Assembly: GCF_936928535.1 (NCBI RefSeq)
Contig: NZ_CAKZHY010000022.1
Coordinates: forward strand, 1-58,007
From: an uncultured Bradyrhizobium sp.
Lineage (GTDB): Bacteria > Pseudomonadota > Alphaproteobacteria > Rhizobiales > Xanthobacteraceae
Direction: 5' to 3'
DNA: 58,007 nt
In this document: one piece after another, positions 19,177 through 28,203 of the stretch
How the letters are laid out: each line of letters starts with the position of its first letter
How positions within the stretch are numbered: position 1 is the first letter of the stretch
Made by a program: the position numbers and the translations under genes
The notes under the pieces: generated by a model
Seen by the model: the letters and a program-made list of their open reading frames with translations, nothing else
The model's database searches: none
Told to the model about the DNA's origin: nothing

Positions 19177-19533
19177 ATGGGACTTGCAAGACCGTATGCG
19201 GCGATGATGCCGGGACTGCTGTTGCTGCTGGCGACATCGGCTCTGGCACGCGACGACGGACGCTATGCCAATTCGCCGCTCAAGCCCTGGTTCGAGAGCC
19301 TGCGCAGCGAGTATGGGCAATGCTGCACGGATGCCGACGGCTATGTCGTCGCCGATGTCGACTGGGAGTCCGAGCAGGGACACTATCGCGTGCATCTCGA
19401 CGACGAGTGGGTCGTCGTGCCCGACGGCGCCGTGATCACCGAGCCGAACAAGATCGGCCGCACCATGGTGTGGAAGCACTATATCGACGGCCATCCGCGC
19501 GTGCGATGCTTCATGCCGGGCAGCATGACGTAA
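19177..19533 (+). CDS. Small exported protein of unknown function
   Basis: The 118-residue product begins with a signal peptide ending at about SALA-RDD (residues 1-25). The mature part has a CC pair (GQCCTDADGY), several Trp residues (VDWESEQ, DEWVVVP, MVWKHYIDG) and a final Cys (RCFMPG), possibly forming disulfides. I do not recognise a named family, though similar short secreted proteins are common in Bradyrhizobium as far as I recall. The ATG at 19177 is preceded by GAGAGACG. Confidence 0.7.
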   Translation: MGLARPYAAMMPGLLLLLATSALARDDGRYANSPLKPWFESLRSEYGQCCTDADGYVVADVDWESEQGHYRVHLDDEWVVVPDGAVITEPNKIGRTMVWKHYIDGHPRVRCFMPGSMT

Positions 19534-19585
19534 AAATGCTCACGGCGACCGCAACTGGTGCGGCCGCCGCGATGAACGCGAGGGC

Positions 19586-19855
19586 TTAGTGCGCTTCGCT
19601 GTCGGAGGTCGTGCTGGCGAACCGCTTCACGCGTGGTGACAACACCGACATCTGTGCGGGCGAGGCCGGCATGCCGGCGACGACCATCGTGGGCGCGGTC
19701 GATTGCTCCTCGACACCGGCGCCGCCCAGCACCTGCACTTGCGTCGCCGAAATCGGAAACGACTTCACTTCGTAGGAGGGAAGCTCGCCGGCAAATACGC
19801 TGGCTGTGCTCGCAATCATCGCACCGGCAACTGTAATCATCGAGAGAATACGCAT
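19586..19855 (-). CDS. Small exported protein of unknown function
   Basis: An 89-residue product with a clear signal peptide (MRILSMITVAGAMIASTASVFA, cleavage near AFA/VFA-GEL). The mature part of about 65 residues begins ELPSYEVKSFPISATQVQVLG and is followed by a Pro/Met-containing stretch, with no cysteine. Function unknown. It is convergent with the preceding small exported protein gene and downstream of the glucarate operon on the same strand, with 184 bp and a hairpin between. Confidence 0.65.
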   Translation of the reverse strand: MRILSMITVAGAMIASTASVFAGELPSYEVKSFPISATQVQVLGGAGVEEQSTAPTMVVAGMPASPAQMSVLSPRVKRFASTTSDSEAH

Positions 19856-19911
19856 TTCAAAATCTCCGTTGCAAATATCAATCGGAGGTTTGGTCGCGGC
19901 ACAGCCGCAAG

Positions 19912-19933
19912 AGGTTCGCTTGTGTGCGAACCT
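19912..19933 (-). terminator. Candidate terminator downstream of garD
   Basis: An 8-bp perfect inverted repeat (AGGTTCGC at 19912-19919 against GCGAACCT at 19926-19933) with a 6-base loop, about 105 bp after garD stop. The T-run is weak, so it may instead be an operator for the next small gene. Confidence 0.4.
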
Positions 19934-20039
19934 TCGTCTTCCGCCGCGGCAGATATTTGGTTGCGTGGCGCAACCGCGATGAAGCGAAGGCGAAGCTTTT
20001 CGCGGCTTTGCTTCAGGCCGGTTTCATTTGCGCCGGCGC

Positions 20040-21584
20040 TCAGGTCACCGGTGCCGGATTGAACAGCGTGAGATCGTTGTGGATGCCCCAACGATCCGAC
20101 CAGGGCTTGGTGCGGCCGGAGGCGACATCGAGGATCAGGCGGAACAGGTCCCAGCCGGTTTCCTCGATGGTCTTGGCGCCGGTGGCGATGCCGCCGGCAT
20201 CGAAATCGATCAAGTCCTTCCAACGACGGGCGAGCTCGGTGCGGGTCGCGACCTTGATCACGGGCGCGGCGGCGAGGCCATAAGGCGTGCCGCGGCCGGT
20301 GGTGAACACCTGCAAGGTCATGCCTGAGGCGAGCTGGAGCGTGCCGCAGATGAAGTCGGACGCCGGCGTTGCCGCGAACAGCATGCCCTTCTGCGTCGCC
20401 TTCTGGCCGGGCGAGAGCACGCCGGTGATGGCTGACGAGCCTGACTTGACGATCGAGCCGAGCGATTTCTCGACGATGTTGGCGAGGCCGCCCTTCTTGT
20501 TGCCTGGCGTGGTGTTGGCGCTGCGATCGGCGCCGCCGCGGGCCAGATAAGAATCGTACCAGGCCATCTCGCGTACCAGCGCGCGGCCGACATCCTCGTT
20601 GATGGCGCGGCGGGTCAGCAGCTGGATCGCATCGCGCACCTCGGTGACTTCCGAGAACATCACCGTGGCGCCGGCGCGCACCAGAAGGTCGGCGGCAAAG
20701 CCGACGGCAGGGTTGGCGGTGACGCCGGAGAAGGCGTCGCTGCCGCCGCATTGCAAGCCGATGACGAGGTCGGACGCCGGACAGGTCTCGCGCGTGCGGG
20801 TGTTGAGCACCTTCAACCGCGCCTCGGCCTGGGTCATGATGGCATCGACGATTGCGCCAAAGCCGTCGAAGGCTTCGTCCTGCATGCGAACGATGGCGTC
20901 GCTGACGCCTTCGGGCACCAGCCGCTCGGGCGCGAGCTTTTCGCAGCCGAGGCCGACGACGAGGATCTCGCCACCGAAATTGGGATTGAGCGCGAGGTTT
21001 TGCAGTGTGCGGATCGGCACGACCGCATCGGGCGCGGTGATGGCGACGCCGCAGCCATAGGCATGGGTCAGCGGCACGACGTCATCGACATTAGGGTATT
21101 TCGGCAGCAGCTCGGCGCGGATGCGCTTCACTGCATACTCCATCGTGCCCTTGACGCATTGCACGGAGGAGGAGATGCCGAGGATGTTCTTGGTGCCGAC
21201 CGAGCCATCAGGATTGCGGAAGCCCTCGAAGGTGAAACCTTCGAGCGGCGGCAGCGGCGCCGGCACGGCGGTCGAAATCTCGAGCTTGTCGAGGGCAGGG
21301 GCCTCCGGCATGCGGATGCGGGCTTCATCGACCCATTCGCCCGCCTGGATCGGCGAAAGCGCCGTGCCGATCACCTCGCCATAGCGGATGATCGGCTCGT
21401 CTTGTGCGATGTCGATCAAGGCGGTCTTGTGCCCTTGCGGGACGAAGGCGCGCAGCGTCAGTCCGCAGGCAAAGCGCGAGCCGGCGGGAAGCCCGAAATC
21501 ATTGACCACGATCGCGACATTGTCGCGCGCGTTGAGCTTGATGTAGCGCGGCTGTTCTTTCGCTGCGACGTCCTGGTCCATCAC
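20040..21584 (-). CDS. garD: Galactarate dehydratase
   Basis: A 514-residue UxaA/GarD-family dehydratase. Residues about 10-90 form the SAF-like N-terminal domain ([21 protein letters not shown]). The large domain carries [54 protein letters not shown] and [19 protein letters not shown], all family landmarks; the Cys/His residues would bind the Fe(II). It converts meso-galactarate to 5-dehydro-4-deoxy-D-glucarate, the substrate of KdgD two genes upstream. Last gene of the glucarate/galactarate run, separated from the aldehyde dehydrogenase by a palindromic repeat. M1 and M2 are adjacent ATGs; either may start. Confidence 0.92.
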   Translation of the reverse strand: MMDQDVAAKEQPRYIKLNARDNVAIVVNDFGLPAGSRFACGLTLRAFVPQGHKTALIDIAQDEPIIRYGEVIGTALSPIQAGEWVDEARIRMPEAPALDKLEISTAVPAPLPPLEGFTFEGFRNPDGSVGTKNILGISSSVQCVKGTMEYAVKRIRAELLPKYPNVDDVVPLTHAYGCGVAITAPDAVVPIRTLQNLALNPNFGGEILVVGLGCEKLAPERLVPEGVSDAIVRMQDEAFDGFGAIVDAIMTQAEARLKVLNTRTRETCPASDLVIGLQCGGSDAFSGVTANPAVGFAADLLVRAGATVMFSEVTEVRDAIQLLTRRAINEDVGRALVREMAWYDSYLARGGADRSANTTPGNKKGGLANIVEKSLGSIVKSGSSAITGVLSPGQKATQKGMLFAATPASDFICGTLQLASGMTLQVFTTGRGTPYGLAAAPVIKVATRTELARRWKDLIDFDAGGIATGAKTIEETGWDLFRLILDVASGRTKPWSDRWGIHNDLTLFNPAPVT

Positions 21585-21598
21585 GGACTCCGGGATTT

Positions 21599-21685
21599 GT
21601 AGGGTGGGTTAGCGCAGCGTAACCCACCATTGTCTCTGTCCGCGGAAGCAGAAGAGGTGGGTTACGCTGCGCTAACCCACCCTAC
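21599..21685. repeat. Long palindromic repeat inside the glucarate operon
   Basis: A perfect 30-bp inverted repeat (21599-21628 against 21656-21685) with a 27-base loop, occupying most of the 113-bp gap between the aldehyde dehydrogenase gene and garD. Each arm is itself nearly palindromic (GGGTTAGCGCAGCGTAACCC), so it can also form two smaller hairpins. I recall the GTAGGGTGGGTTAGCG family as dispersed in Bradyrhizobium. If transcribed it would form a very stable hairpin within the mRNA. Confidence 0.88.
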
Positions 21686-21697
21686 GATATCGGCCTA

Positions 21698-23146
21698 TCA
21701 ACCCGGATACGTGTAAGCCGTCTTCACCGTCGTGTAGAACTCGCGTGCATAGGAGCCCTGCTCCCGGGCGCCGTAGCTCGAGCCCTTCCGGCCGCCGAAC
21801 GGCACATGGTAGTCGACGCCGGCGGTCGGCAGATTGACCATCACCATGCCGGACTCGCTGTTGCGCTTGTAGTGCGAGGCGTATTTCAGGCTCGATGTGC
21901 AGATGCCGGAAGCGAGGCCGAACTCGGTGTCGTTGGAGATCGCGAGCGCTTCCTCGTAGTTCCTGGCGCGGATCACGGCGGCGACCGGCCCGAAGATTTC
22001 CTCACGCGCGATGCGCATGTTGTTGTTGGCTTCGGTGAACAGCGCCGGCTGGAGATAGTGGCCGGGGTTCTCGCGCTTGAGCAGCTCGCCGCCGAAGGCG
22101 AGCTTGGCACCCTCGTCCTGGCCGATCTTGATGTAGCGCAGGTCCTGGTCGAGCTGGCTCTGGTCGACCACCGGGCCGATATGCACGCCCGCCTTGAGCG
22201 CGTCGTCGACCGACAGGCTGTTCAGGCGCTCGGCCACCGCGGCGACGAAGCGATCATGAATGCCTTCGGTCACGATCAGACGGGACGAAGCGGTGCAGCG
22301 CTGGCCGGTCGAGAAATAGGCGCCGTTGACGGCGACTTCCACTGCGGTCTTCAGGTCGGCGTCGTCGAGCACGACCAGCGGATTCTTGCCGCCCATCTCG
22401 AGCTGGAATTTCTTCATGGGGTTCGAGAGCACGCAGGCCTGCGCGATCTTGCGGCCTGTCTGCACCGAGCCGGTGAAGGAGATCGCGGCGACATCGGGAT
22501 GATCGAGCAGGGTCTGGCCGACCACCGAGCCGGAGCCGACCACGAGGTTGAACACGCCGGCGGGAATGCCCGAGCGGGTGATGATCTCGGCGAGCGCATG
22601 TCCCGAGCCCGGCACCAGCTCGGCCGGCTTGAACACGACGGTGTTGCCGTAGCAGAGCGCGGGCGCGATCTTCCAGGCAGGGATCGCGATCGGGAAATTC
22701 CAGGGCGTGATCATGCCGACGACGCCGACCGGCTCGCGGGTCAGCTCGACGTCGATACCGGGACGAACCGAGGCGCCCTTCTCGCCGATCAGGCGCAGCG
22801 CCTCGCCGGCGAAGAATGCAAAGATCTGGCCGGCGCGGGCGACCTCGCCGATGCCCTCGGGCAGCGTCTTGCCTTCCTCGCGCGCGAGCAGACGGCCGAG
22901 CTCTTCCTTGCGGGCGAGGATCTCGGTCGAGATCTTGTTCAGCGCATCGTAGCGCACCTGCGGCGTCGACTGCGACCAGGCCGGGAAGGCGGCCTTCGCG
23001 GCGGCAATCGCCTTCTCGGTCTGCGCCTTGTCGGCCTTGGCGTATTCCCCGACGAGATCATTGGTGTTGGAGGGGTTGATATTCCTGGTGACGCCGGAGC
23101 CATCGACCCATTCACCGCCGATGAAGTTTTTCAGGATCGCAGTCAT
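21698..23146 (-). CDS. Aldehyde dehydrogenase, probably 2-oxoglutarate semialdehyde (2,5-dioxovalerate) dehydrogenase
   Basis: A 482-residue class-I aldehyde dehydrogenase. Active-site residues are in place: Asn150 (TPWNFP), Glu250 (LEMGGKNP) and Cys284 (TGQRCTASSR); the nucleotide loop FTGSVQTG is at about 224-231. Position between garD and gudD/kdgD fits oxidation of 2-oxoglutarate semialdehyde, the KdgD product, to 2-oxoglutarate with NAD(P)+, feeding the TCA cycle. Substrate is inferred from context. It lies 18 bp downstream of gudD and is probably in the same transcript. Start ATG 23146. Confidence 0.9.
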   Translation of the reverse strand: MTAILKNFIGGEWVDGSGVTRNINPSNTNDLVGEYAKADKAQTEKAIAAAKAAFPAWSQSTPQVRYDALNKISTEILARKEELGRLLAREEGKTLPEGIGEVARAGQIFAFFAGEALRLIGEKGASVRPGIDVELTREPVGVVGMITPWNFPIAIPAWKIAPALCYGNTVVFKPAELVPGSGHALAEIITRSGIPAGVFNLVVGSGSVVGQTLLDHPDVAAISFTGSVQTGRKIAQACVLSNPMKKFQLEMGGKNPLVVLDDADLKTAVEVAVNGAYFSTGQRCTASSRLIVTEGIHDRFVAAVAERLNSLSVDDALKAGVHIGPVVDQSQLDQDLRYIKIGQDEGAKLAFGGELLKRENPGHYLQPALFTEANNNMRIAREEIFGPVAAVIRARNYEEALAISNDTEFGLASGICTSSLKYASHYKRNSESGMVMVNLPTAGVDYHVPFGGRKGSSYGAREQGSYAREFYTTVKTAYTYPG

Positions 23147-23164
23147 CGTTTCCTCCAGAGTGTT

Positions 23165-24508
23165 TTAGCGAACGAGGCAGGGACGCTTGTCGTCAAATGT
23201 CCAGCCGGGGATCAAATCCTGCATGGCAATAGCGTCATCGCGGGCACCGAGTCCATGCTTCTTGTAGAGCTCATGCGCGGCCTCGATCGCGGCACGGTCG
23301 ATTTCGATGCCGAGGCCCGGACGACTCGGAACCGCGATCTTGCCGCCGCGGATCAGCAGCGGCTCCTTGGTCAGCGCCTGGCCATCCTGCCAGATCCAGT
23401 GGGTGTCGATCGCGGTGACCTTGCCGGGGGCGGCCGCGCCGACATGGGTGAACATCGCGAGCGAGATGTCAAAGTGGTTGTTGGAGTGCGAGCCCCAGGT
23501 CAGGCCGTTGTCACGGCAGGTCTGGGCAACGCGCACGGAGCCTTGCATGGTCCAGAAATGGGGATCGGCGAGCGGAATGTCCACCGCGCCGAGGCGCAGC
23601 GCGTGGCTCAACTGCCGCCAGTCGGTGGCGATCATGTTGGTCGCGGTCGGCAGGCCCGTGGCGCGGCGGAATTCGGCCATGATTTCGCGGCCGGAGAAGC
23701 CCGCTTCGGCGCCGCAGGGATCTTCGGCATAGGCGAGAATGCCGTGCATGTTCTTGCAGAGGCCGATGGCCTCATCGAGCGACCAGGCGCCGTTCGGGTC
23801 GAGCGTGACACGCGCGTTGGGGAACCGTTTGGCGATCGCAGTGACGGCCTCGATCTCCTGCTCGCCGCGGAGCACGCCGCCCTTCAGCTTGAAGTCGGCG
23901 AAACCGTAATGGTCTTGGGTGGCCTCCGCCAGGCGCACCACGGCTTCCGGCGTCATGGCTTGCTGGTGGCGGAGGTTGAACCATTCCACTTTGCCGGTCT
24001 CGCCCTTGACGTAGTCGAGCTTGCTCTTGCTGATGTCGCCGACGAAGAAGAGGTAGCCGAGCGTCTCGACGCTCTTGCGCTGCTGGCCTTCGCCGAGCAG
24101 GGCTGCGACCGCCAGATTGAGATGCTGGCCCAGCAGGTCAAGCAGGGCGGATTCAATGGCGGTGACCGCGTGGATCATCACGCGCAGGTCGAATGTCTGC
24201 TTGCCGCGGCCGCCGGCGTCGCGGTCCGCGAAGGTCGAGCGGACGTCGGCGAGGATGTTGTTCATCGCGCCGACGGTCTTGCCGATCACGAGATCGCGCG
24301 CGTCCTGGAGCGTCTGCCAGATCTTCTGCCCGCCCGGCACCTCGCCGACGCCGGTGTGGCCGGCATTGTCAGTAAGGATGACGATGTTGCGGGTGAAGAA
24401 CGGTGCATGCGCGCCGCTCAGATTGAGGAGCATGCTGTCGCGGCCCGCAACCGGGATCACCTGCATCGTTGTGACGATCGGTGCGCCGGAGATCTCAGTC
24501 TGGGCCAT
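23165..24508 (-). CDS. gudD: Glucarate dehydratase
   Basis: A 447-residue enolase-superfamily enzyme of the GlucD group. Catalytic elements: K207-L-K209 ([10 protein letters not shown]), metal ligands Asp237 (LDPNGAW), Glu262 (AEDPCG) and Asn291 (ATNMIATDW), and general base His341 ([10 protein letters not shown]). These positions nearly coincide with the E. coli enzyme. It dehydrates D-glucarate (and L-idarate in the family) to 5-dehydro-4-deoxy-D-glucarate. It is flanked 26 bp upstream by kdgD and 18 bp downstream by the semialdehyde dehydrogenase gene. Cytoplasmic. Confidence 0.95.
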   Translation of the reverse strand: MAQTEISGAPIVTTMQVIPVAGRDSMLLNLSGAHAPFFTRNIVILTDNAGHTGVGEVPGGQKIWQTLQDARDLVIGKTVGAMNNILADVRSTFADRDAGGRGKQTFDLRVMIHAVTAIESALLDLLGQHLNLAVAALLGEGQQRKSVETLGYLFFVGDISKSKLDYVKGETGKVEWFNLRHQQAMTPEAVVRLAEATQDHYGFADFKLKGGVLRGEQEIEAVTAIAKRFPNARVTLDPNGAWSLDEAIGLCKNMHGILAYAEDPCGAEAGFSGREIMAEFRRATGLPTATNMIATDWRQLSHALRLGAVDIPLADPHFWTMQGSVRVAQTCRDNGLTWGSHSNNHFDISLAMFTHVGAAAPGKVTAIDTHWIWQDGQALTKEPLLIRGGKIAVPSRPGLGIEIDRAAIEAAHELYKKHGLGARDDAIAMQDLIPGWTFDDKRPCLVR

Positions 24509-24534
24509 CGCACGCTCCTCCCTGTTGTTGTTTG

Positions 24535-25479
24535 TTATTCTGCAGCCTGTTGTGACGATCCTGCGGCGGGCAGTTTCTTCACCAGCGCGGTCAGTTCCGC
24601 GATCTCCTGCTCGGTCAAGTCGGTCAGCGGCGGACGGACCGGGCCGGAATCCCGGCCGATCACCTTCATGCCGGCCTTGATGATCGAGACCGCATAGCCC
24701 TTCTTGCGGTTGCGGATCGCGATCAGCGGCAGGATGAAATCCTTCAGCCCGGCATGGATGGTGGCGTGGTCGCGCTTGCGCACTGCCGCGTAGAAGTTGG
24801 TGGCGAACTCCGGCACGAAGTTGAATACGGCGGAGGAGTAAGTCGTCACGCCCATGTCGAGATAGGGCAGCGCGAAGGTTTCCGCAGTCGGCAGGCCGCC
24901 GACATAGGTGAGGCGGTCGCCGAGCTTGGTATGGACGCGGGTCATGAGCTCGATGTCGCCGATACCGTCCTTGTAGCCGACGAGGTTCGGGCAGCGCTCG
25001 GCGAGGCGGGCGAGCGTGTCGGGCTGGAGAATGGCGTTGTCTCTGTTGTAGACGATGACGCCGATCTTCACGGCGGCGCAGACCGCCTCGACATGGGCTG
25101 CAAGGCCTTCCTGCTCGGAATGGGTGAGGTAGGGCGGCAGCAGCAGCAGGCCGTCCGCGCCCGCCTTTTCCGCGCCAATTGCGATCTCGCGGGCGATGGC
25201 GGTGCCATAGCCGGTGCCGGCGAGCACGGGCACGCGGCCCTTGGTCTCGTCGACGGCGACCCTGACCACTTCAGGGACCTCGGTCGGGGTCAGCGAGAAG
25301 AACTCGCCGGTGCCGCCGGCGGCGAACAGGCCTGCGACGTCATAACCGCACAGCCAATCCATGTTGGAGCGATAGGTCGCCTCGTCGAAGGAATAGTCCG
25401 CCTTGAAAGGCGTGACGGGGAAGGACAGGAGGCCCGATCCGATCTTCTGGGCCATCTCCTGCGGGGTCATCTTGCTCAT
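24535..25479 (-). CDS. kdgD: 5-Dehydro-4-deoxyglucarate dehydratase
   Basis: A 314-residue member of the DHDPS/N-acetylneuraminate lyase superfamily. Schiff-base Lys170 sits in VGYKDGIGD and Tyr144 in VIVYNRDN; the substrate-carboxylate loop is [10 protein letters not shown]. The enzyme dehydrates and decarboxylates 5-dehydro-4-deoxy-D-glucarate to 2-oxoglutarate semialdehyde. GVGGTGEF-type loop and GYKDG distinguish it from DapA. Start ATG 25479, preceded on the coding strand by GGGAGC. A candidate LysR-binding motif lies about 105 bp upstream, just after lysR, so this gene may begin the catabolic transcript. Confidence 0.94.
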   Translation of the reverse strand: MSKMTPQEMAQKIGSGLLSFPVTPFKADYSFDEATYRSNMDWLCGYDVAGLFAAGGTGEFFSLTPTEVPEVVRVAVDETKGRVPVLAGTGYGTAIAREIAIGAEKAGADGLLLLPPYLTHSEQEGLAAHVEAVCAAVKIGVIVYNRDNAILQPDTLARLAERCPNLVGYKDGIGDIELMTRVHTKLGDRLTYVGGLPTAETFALPYLDMGVTTYSSAVFNFVPEFATNFYAAVRKRDHATIHAGLKDFILPLIAIRNRKKGYAVSIIKAGMKVIGRDSGPVRPPLTDLTEQEIAELTALVKKLPAAGSSQQAAE

Positions 25480-25583
25480 GGGCGCGGCTCCCTGCTCGCG
25501 TGTGTGTCGGGGACGCTCACTGCGGCACGCGTCCATGGCCGGTGTTTAGGAGACCGTTCGATGCGCGTCCAAGCCAAAGCCTA

Positions 25584-25601
25584 TATCGACCGATGCGGAT
25601 T
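25584..25601. promoter_or_regulatory. Candidate LysR-binding motif upstream of kdgD
   Basis: TATCGACCGATGCGGATT on the plus strand, between the lysR stop and kdgD. It matches 15 of 18 bases of the motif at 28061-28078 upstream of the permease gene. The core holds ATC/GAT half-sites about 10 bases apart, as in LysR-type boxes. The binding factor is inferred. Confidence 0.5.
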
Positions 25602-25606
25602 GAGCA

Positions 25607-26512
25607 TCAATCTTCGACGACCTCCGCGGAGGACAATTCACTGGCGATTTTGACCAGCGCCGACAGCAGCGGATTCTCGTCGTCGCGGCGCCAGACCATG
25701 AAGAGCTCGACCGGGACGCGGTTGCGCAGCTTCAGCGGCCGCAGCCGGACGTCGGAGATCTTCAAGCCGGCGGCTGCGGCGGGCACGATGGCAAGGCCAA
25801 GGCCGGCGCGGACCATGGCGAGGATCGAGTGGATCTGACTCAAGTGCTGGACATAGCGCGGCAGGATGTCGGCGCGGGTGAACAGGGCCACCAGGAGATC
25901 GTGGAAGTAGCGGCTCTCATAGGGCGAATACATCACGAAGGGCTGGTCGTCGAAATCCTTGATGGTGATGTTCTCGGCATTGGCGAGCGGATGCTTCTTC
26001 GGGATCGCGGCGAGCAGGGGCTCGGCGACGACGCGGCGGCTGGCAAGCTCCGGCCGCGCGATCGGCGGCCGCAGCAGGCCGGCATCGATCTGGCCCGAGG
26101 TCAGGGCCTCGAACTGGTCGCCGGAGACCATCTCCTTCAGCGAGAAGTCGACCTCCGGAAGCTTGGCACGGCAGGCCGCGACCAGCTCAGGCAGGAAGCC
26201 GTAGGCGGCGGCGGCGGTGAAGCCGATCTTGACCGAGCCGGTCTTGCCGAGCGCGATGCGGCGAGCCACCTGCGAGGCGCTTTCCGCAAGCTTCAGGATG
26301 CGGCGCGCCTCGGGCAGGAAGCTGCGGCCCGCCGGTGTCAGGCGCACCGACCGGCTGGTGCGCTCCAACAGCGGCGCATCGATGATGTGCTCCAGCACCT
26401 GGATCTGCCGGGACAGCGGCGGCTGGGTCATGTTCAGCCGCACGGCGGCGCGGCCGAAATGCAGTTCCTCCGCCACCGTGACGAAACAGCGGAGCTGGTT
26501 GAGGTCGAACAT
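25607..26512 (-). CDS. LysR-type regulator of the glucarate locus
   Basis: A 301-residue protein with an N-terminal winged helix-turn-helix (about residues 1-60: FDLNQLRCFVTVAEELHFGRAA...QPPLSRQIQVLE) and a periplasmic-binding-like effector domain (about 88-290). Start was placed at ATG 26512 (MFDLNQLRCF), the normal length for the family; a longer frame would add 16 residues. It sits between the permease gene and kdgD on the same strand, so it likely controls both, with glucarate, galactarate or a pathway intermediate as effector (inference). An inverted repeat GCCTTA-N6-TAAGGC at 26521-26538 lies in its leader. Confidence 0.9.
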   Translation of the reverse strand: MFDLNQLRCFVTVAEELHFGRAAVRLNMTQPPLSRQIQVLEHIIDAPLLERTSRSVRLTPAGRSFLPEARRILKLAESASQVARRIALGKTGSVKIGFTAAAAYGFLPELVAACRAKLPEVDFSLKEMVSGDQFEALTSGQIDAGLLRPPIARPELASRRVVAEPLLAAIPKKHPLANAENITIKDFDDQPFVMYSPYESRYFHDLLVALFTRADILPRYVQHLSQIHSILAMVRAGLGLAIVPAAAAGLKISDVRLRPLKLRNRVPVELFMVWRRDDENPLLSALVKIASELSSAEVVED

Positions 26513-26520
26513 CGATACAT

Positions 26521-26538
26521 GCCTTAGATGGATAAGGC
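26521..26538. promoter_or_regulatory. Inverted repeat in the lysR leader
   Basis: GCCTTA-GATGGA-TAAGGC, a 6-bp perfect inverted repeat, starts 9 bases upstream of the lysR ATG. Candidate autoregulatory site or leader hairpin. No independent support. Confidence 0.35.
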
Positions 26539-26580
26539 GTTTCTCCGGCACTTCTAGCATCGATCACCTCCAAAACAAAG

Positions 26581-26604
26581 ACGGCGGCTTTTGAGGGCCG
26601 CCGT
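26581..26604 (-). terminator. Terminator of the MFS permease gene
   Basis: An 8-bp GC-rich stem (ACGGCGGC at 26581-26588 with GCCGCCGT at 26597-26604). On the minus strand it is followed by CTTTGTTTT. It lies 33 bp after the permease stop codon and upstream of lysR, so permease and regulator are probably separate transcripts. Confidence 0.8.
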
Positions 26605-26636
26605 TGAGTTGCCTGGTCAAGCTCCCATGGGAGCCC

Positions 26637-27977
26637 TCAGGAGGAACGTTTGAGCACCACCCGCTCAATCTTGCCGACGATGACGAGATAGGCGAACGCC
26701 GCCACCAGCGCGTTGAGGCCCACGAACACCAGCGCGCCATTGAACGAGCCGGTGGCCGCGAGGATGTAGCCGATCACGATCGGGGTGGTGATCGAGGAGA
26801 GATTGCCGAACGTGTTGAACAGGCCGCCGGAGACGCCGCCGGCTTCCTTCGGCGAGGTGTCGGAGACGACGGCCCAGCCGAGCGCGCCGATGCCCTTGCC
26901 GAAGAAGGCGAGCGCCATGAAGCCGACCACCAGCGCCTGGCCATCGACATAGTTGCAGGCGATGATCGACATCGACAGCAGCATGCCGCCGACGATCGGG
27001 ATCTTGCGAGCCATGGTCAGCGAGCCGGTCCTGCGCAGGATGGCGTCCGAGATGATGCCGCCAAGCACGCCGCCGATGAAGCCGCACAAGGCGGGCAGCG
27101 TCGCGACGAAGCCGGCCTGCAGGATCGAGAGGCCGCGCTCCTTGACGAGATAGACCGGAAACCAGGTCAGGAAGAAATAGGTCAGCGTGTTGATGCAGTA
27201 CTGGCCGAGATAGACGCCGAGCATCATACGGTTGGAAAGCAGCTGGCGGATGTGATCCCACCCGGAGCCGGCCTCGGGCGCGCGCTTCGCTTGGGGCGCA
27301 TCGAGATCGACCAGCGCGCCGCCGTCCTTGATGTAGTCGAACTCGACCTCGTTGATCGAAGGGTGCTCCTTCGGCCCGTAGACGGTCTTCACCCAGACGA
27401 GGCCCATGGTGATGCCGAGCCCGCCCATGACGAAGAACACGTAGCGCCAGCCGTAGTCATGGGCGATCCAGCCCATCAGCGGCGCGAAGAGCACGGTGGC
27501 GAAATATTGCCCCGAATTGAAGAAGGCAGATGCGGTGCCGCGCTCATTGCCGGGAAACCAGGCCGCAACGATGCGGGCGTTGGCGGGGAAGGACGGTGCT
27601 TCGGCGACGCCGACCAGGAGGCGAAGCGCGAACAGCACGGAGACGGCAACGCCGCCGCTAAGGAAACCGACCCAGCCCTGCAGGACCGTGAACAGGGACC
27701 ACACCATGATGCTGAAGGCATAGACGAGGCGCGAGCCGTAACGGTCGAGCAGCCAGCCGCCCGGCACTTGGGCTACCACGTAGGACCAGCCGAAAGCCGA
27801 GAAGATCCAGCCCATGGCGACCGGATCGAGATGGAGTTCCTTGGAGAGGGCGGGGCCTGCGATCGACAGCGTGGCGCGGTCGGCGTAATTCACCGTGGTG
27901 ACCAGGAACAGCATGGTCACGATAAACAGCCTGACGCGAGATCTCTTCACGTCCGTTGCGGACAGCACTGCGCTCAT
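26637..27977 (-). CDS. MFS transporter for glucarate/galactarate (anion:cation symporter family)
   Basis: A 446-residue protein with 12 membrane segments. The N-terminus (RLFIVTMLFLVTTVNYADRATLSIAGP) and the loop 2-3 motif GWLLDRYGSR are typical of the anion:cation symporter family that includes GudP and other sugar-acid permeases. Position beside gudD, kdgD, garD and a LysR gene makes D-glucarate/galactarate the likely substrate (inference). The ATG at 27977 has a strong ribosome site (AAGGAGG) 6 bases upstream. A terminator hairpin follows the gene. Confidence 0.9.
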   Translation of the reverse strand: MSAVLSATDVKRSRVRLFIVTMLFLVTTVNYADRATLSIAGPALSKELHLDPVAMGWIFSAFGWSYVVAQVPGGWLLDRYGSRLVYAFSIMVWSLFTVLQGWVGFLSGGVAVSVLFALRLLVGVAEAPSFPANARIVAAWFPGNERGTASAFFNSGQYFATVLFAPLMGWIAHDYGWRYVFFVMGGLGITMGLVWVKTVYGPKEHPSINEVEFDYIKDGGALVDLDAPQAKRAPEAGSGWDHIRQLLSNRMMLGVYLGQYCINTLTYFFLTWFPVYLVKERGLSILQAGFVATLPALCGFIGGVLGGIISDAILRRTGSLTMARKIPIVGGMLLSMSIIACNYVDGQALVVGFMALAFFGKGIGALGWAVVSDTSPKEAGGVSGGLFNTFGNLSSITTPIVIGYILAATGSFNGALVFVGLNALVAAFAYLVIVGKIERVVLKRSS

Positions 27978-28060
27978 CAGGCGCCTCCTTAGAAACTCGA
28001 ATTGTTTCCTCGCTGCGACTCCTAGAGGCGCGCGCGGGAAAGTGTCCAACTTGAAGGGGG

Positions 28061-28078
28061 TATCGATTGATGCCGATT
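28061..28078. promoter_or_regulatory. Candidate LysR-binding motif upstream of the permease gene
   Basis: TATCGATTGATGCCGATT, 84 bp before the permease ATG. It matches the site before kdgD at 15 of 18 bases and in the same orientation relative to the controlled gene. ATCG...CGAT half-sites form a dyad. Confidence 0.5.
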
Positions 28079-28100
28079 TTGAATTGATGGAACGGGCCCC

Positions 28101-28178
28101 GTCATTGCGAGCGCAGCGAAGCGATCCAGAATTTCTCCGCGCAGGAACTCTGGATTGCTTCGCTGCGCTCGCAATGAG
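28101..28178. repeat. Palindromic intergenic repeat
   Basis: Imperfect long inverted repeat: TCATTGCGAGCGCAGCGAAG at the left and its near-complement at the right (ending about 28177), with GATCCAGA/TCTGGATT as the inner arms. It lies between the SGNH hydrolase gene and the permease promoter. I recall this type as a dispersed element in Bradyrhizobium. Confidence 0.75.
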
Positions 28179-28203
28179 GGGGAGGCGAGAGCTCGTTCTG
28201 CCG

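Noticed and set aside
21806..24697. A 963-codon frame opposite the semialdehyde dehydrogenase and gudD genes
   Set aside because: It runs antisense across two clear enzymes and their junction, with no recognisable domain.
24535..25479. Assignment of the DHDPS-superfamily gene as dapA
   Set aside because: The GYKDGIGD active-site context and placement between gudD and a sugar-acid regulator fit 5-dehydro-4-deoxyglucarate dehydratase better than lysine biosynthesis.
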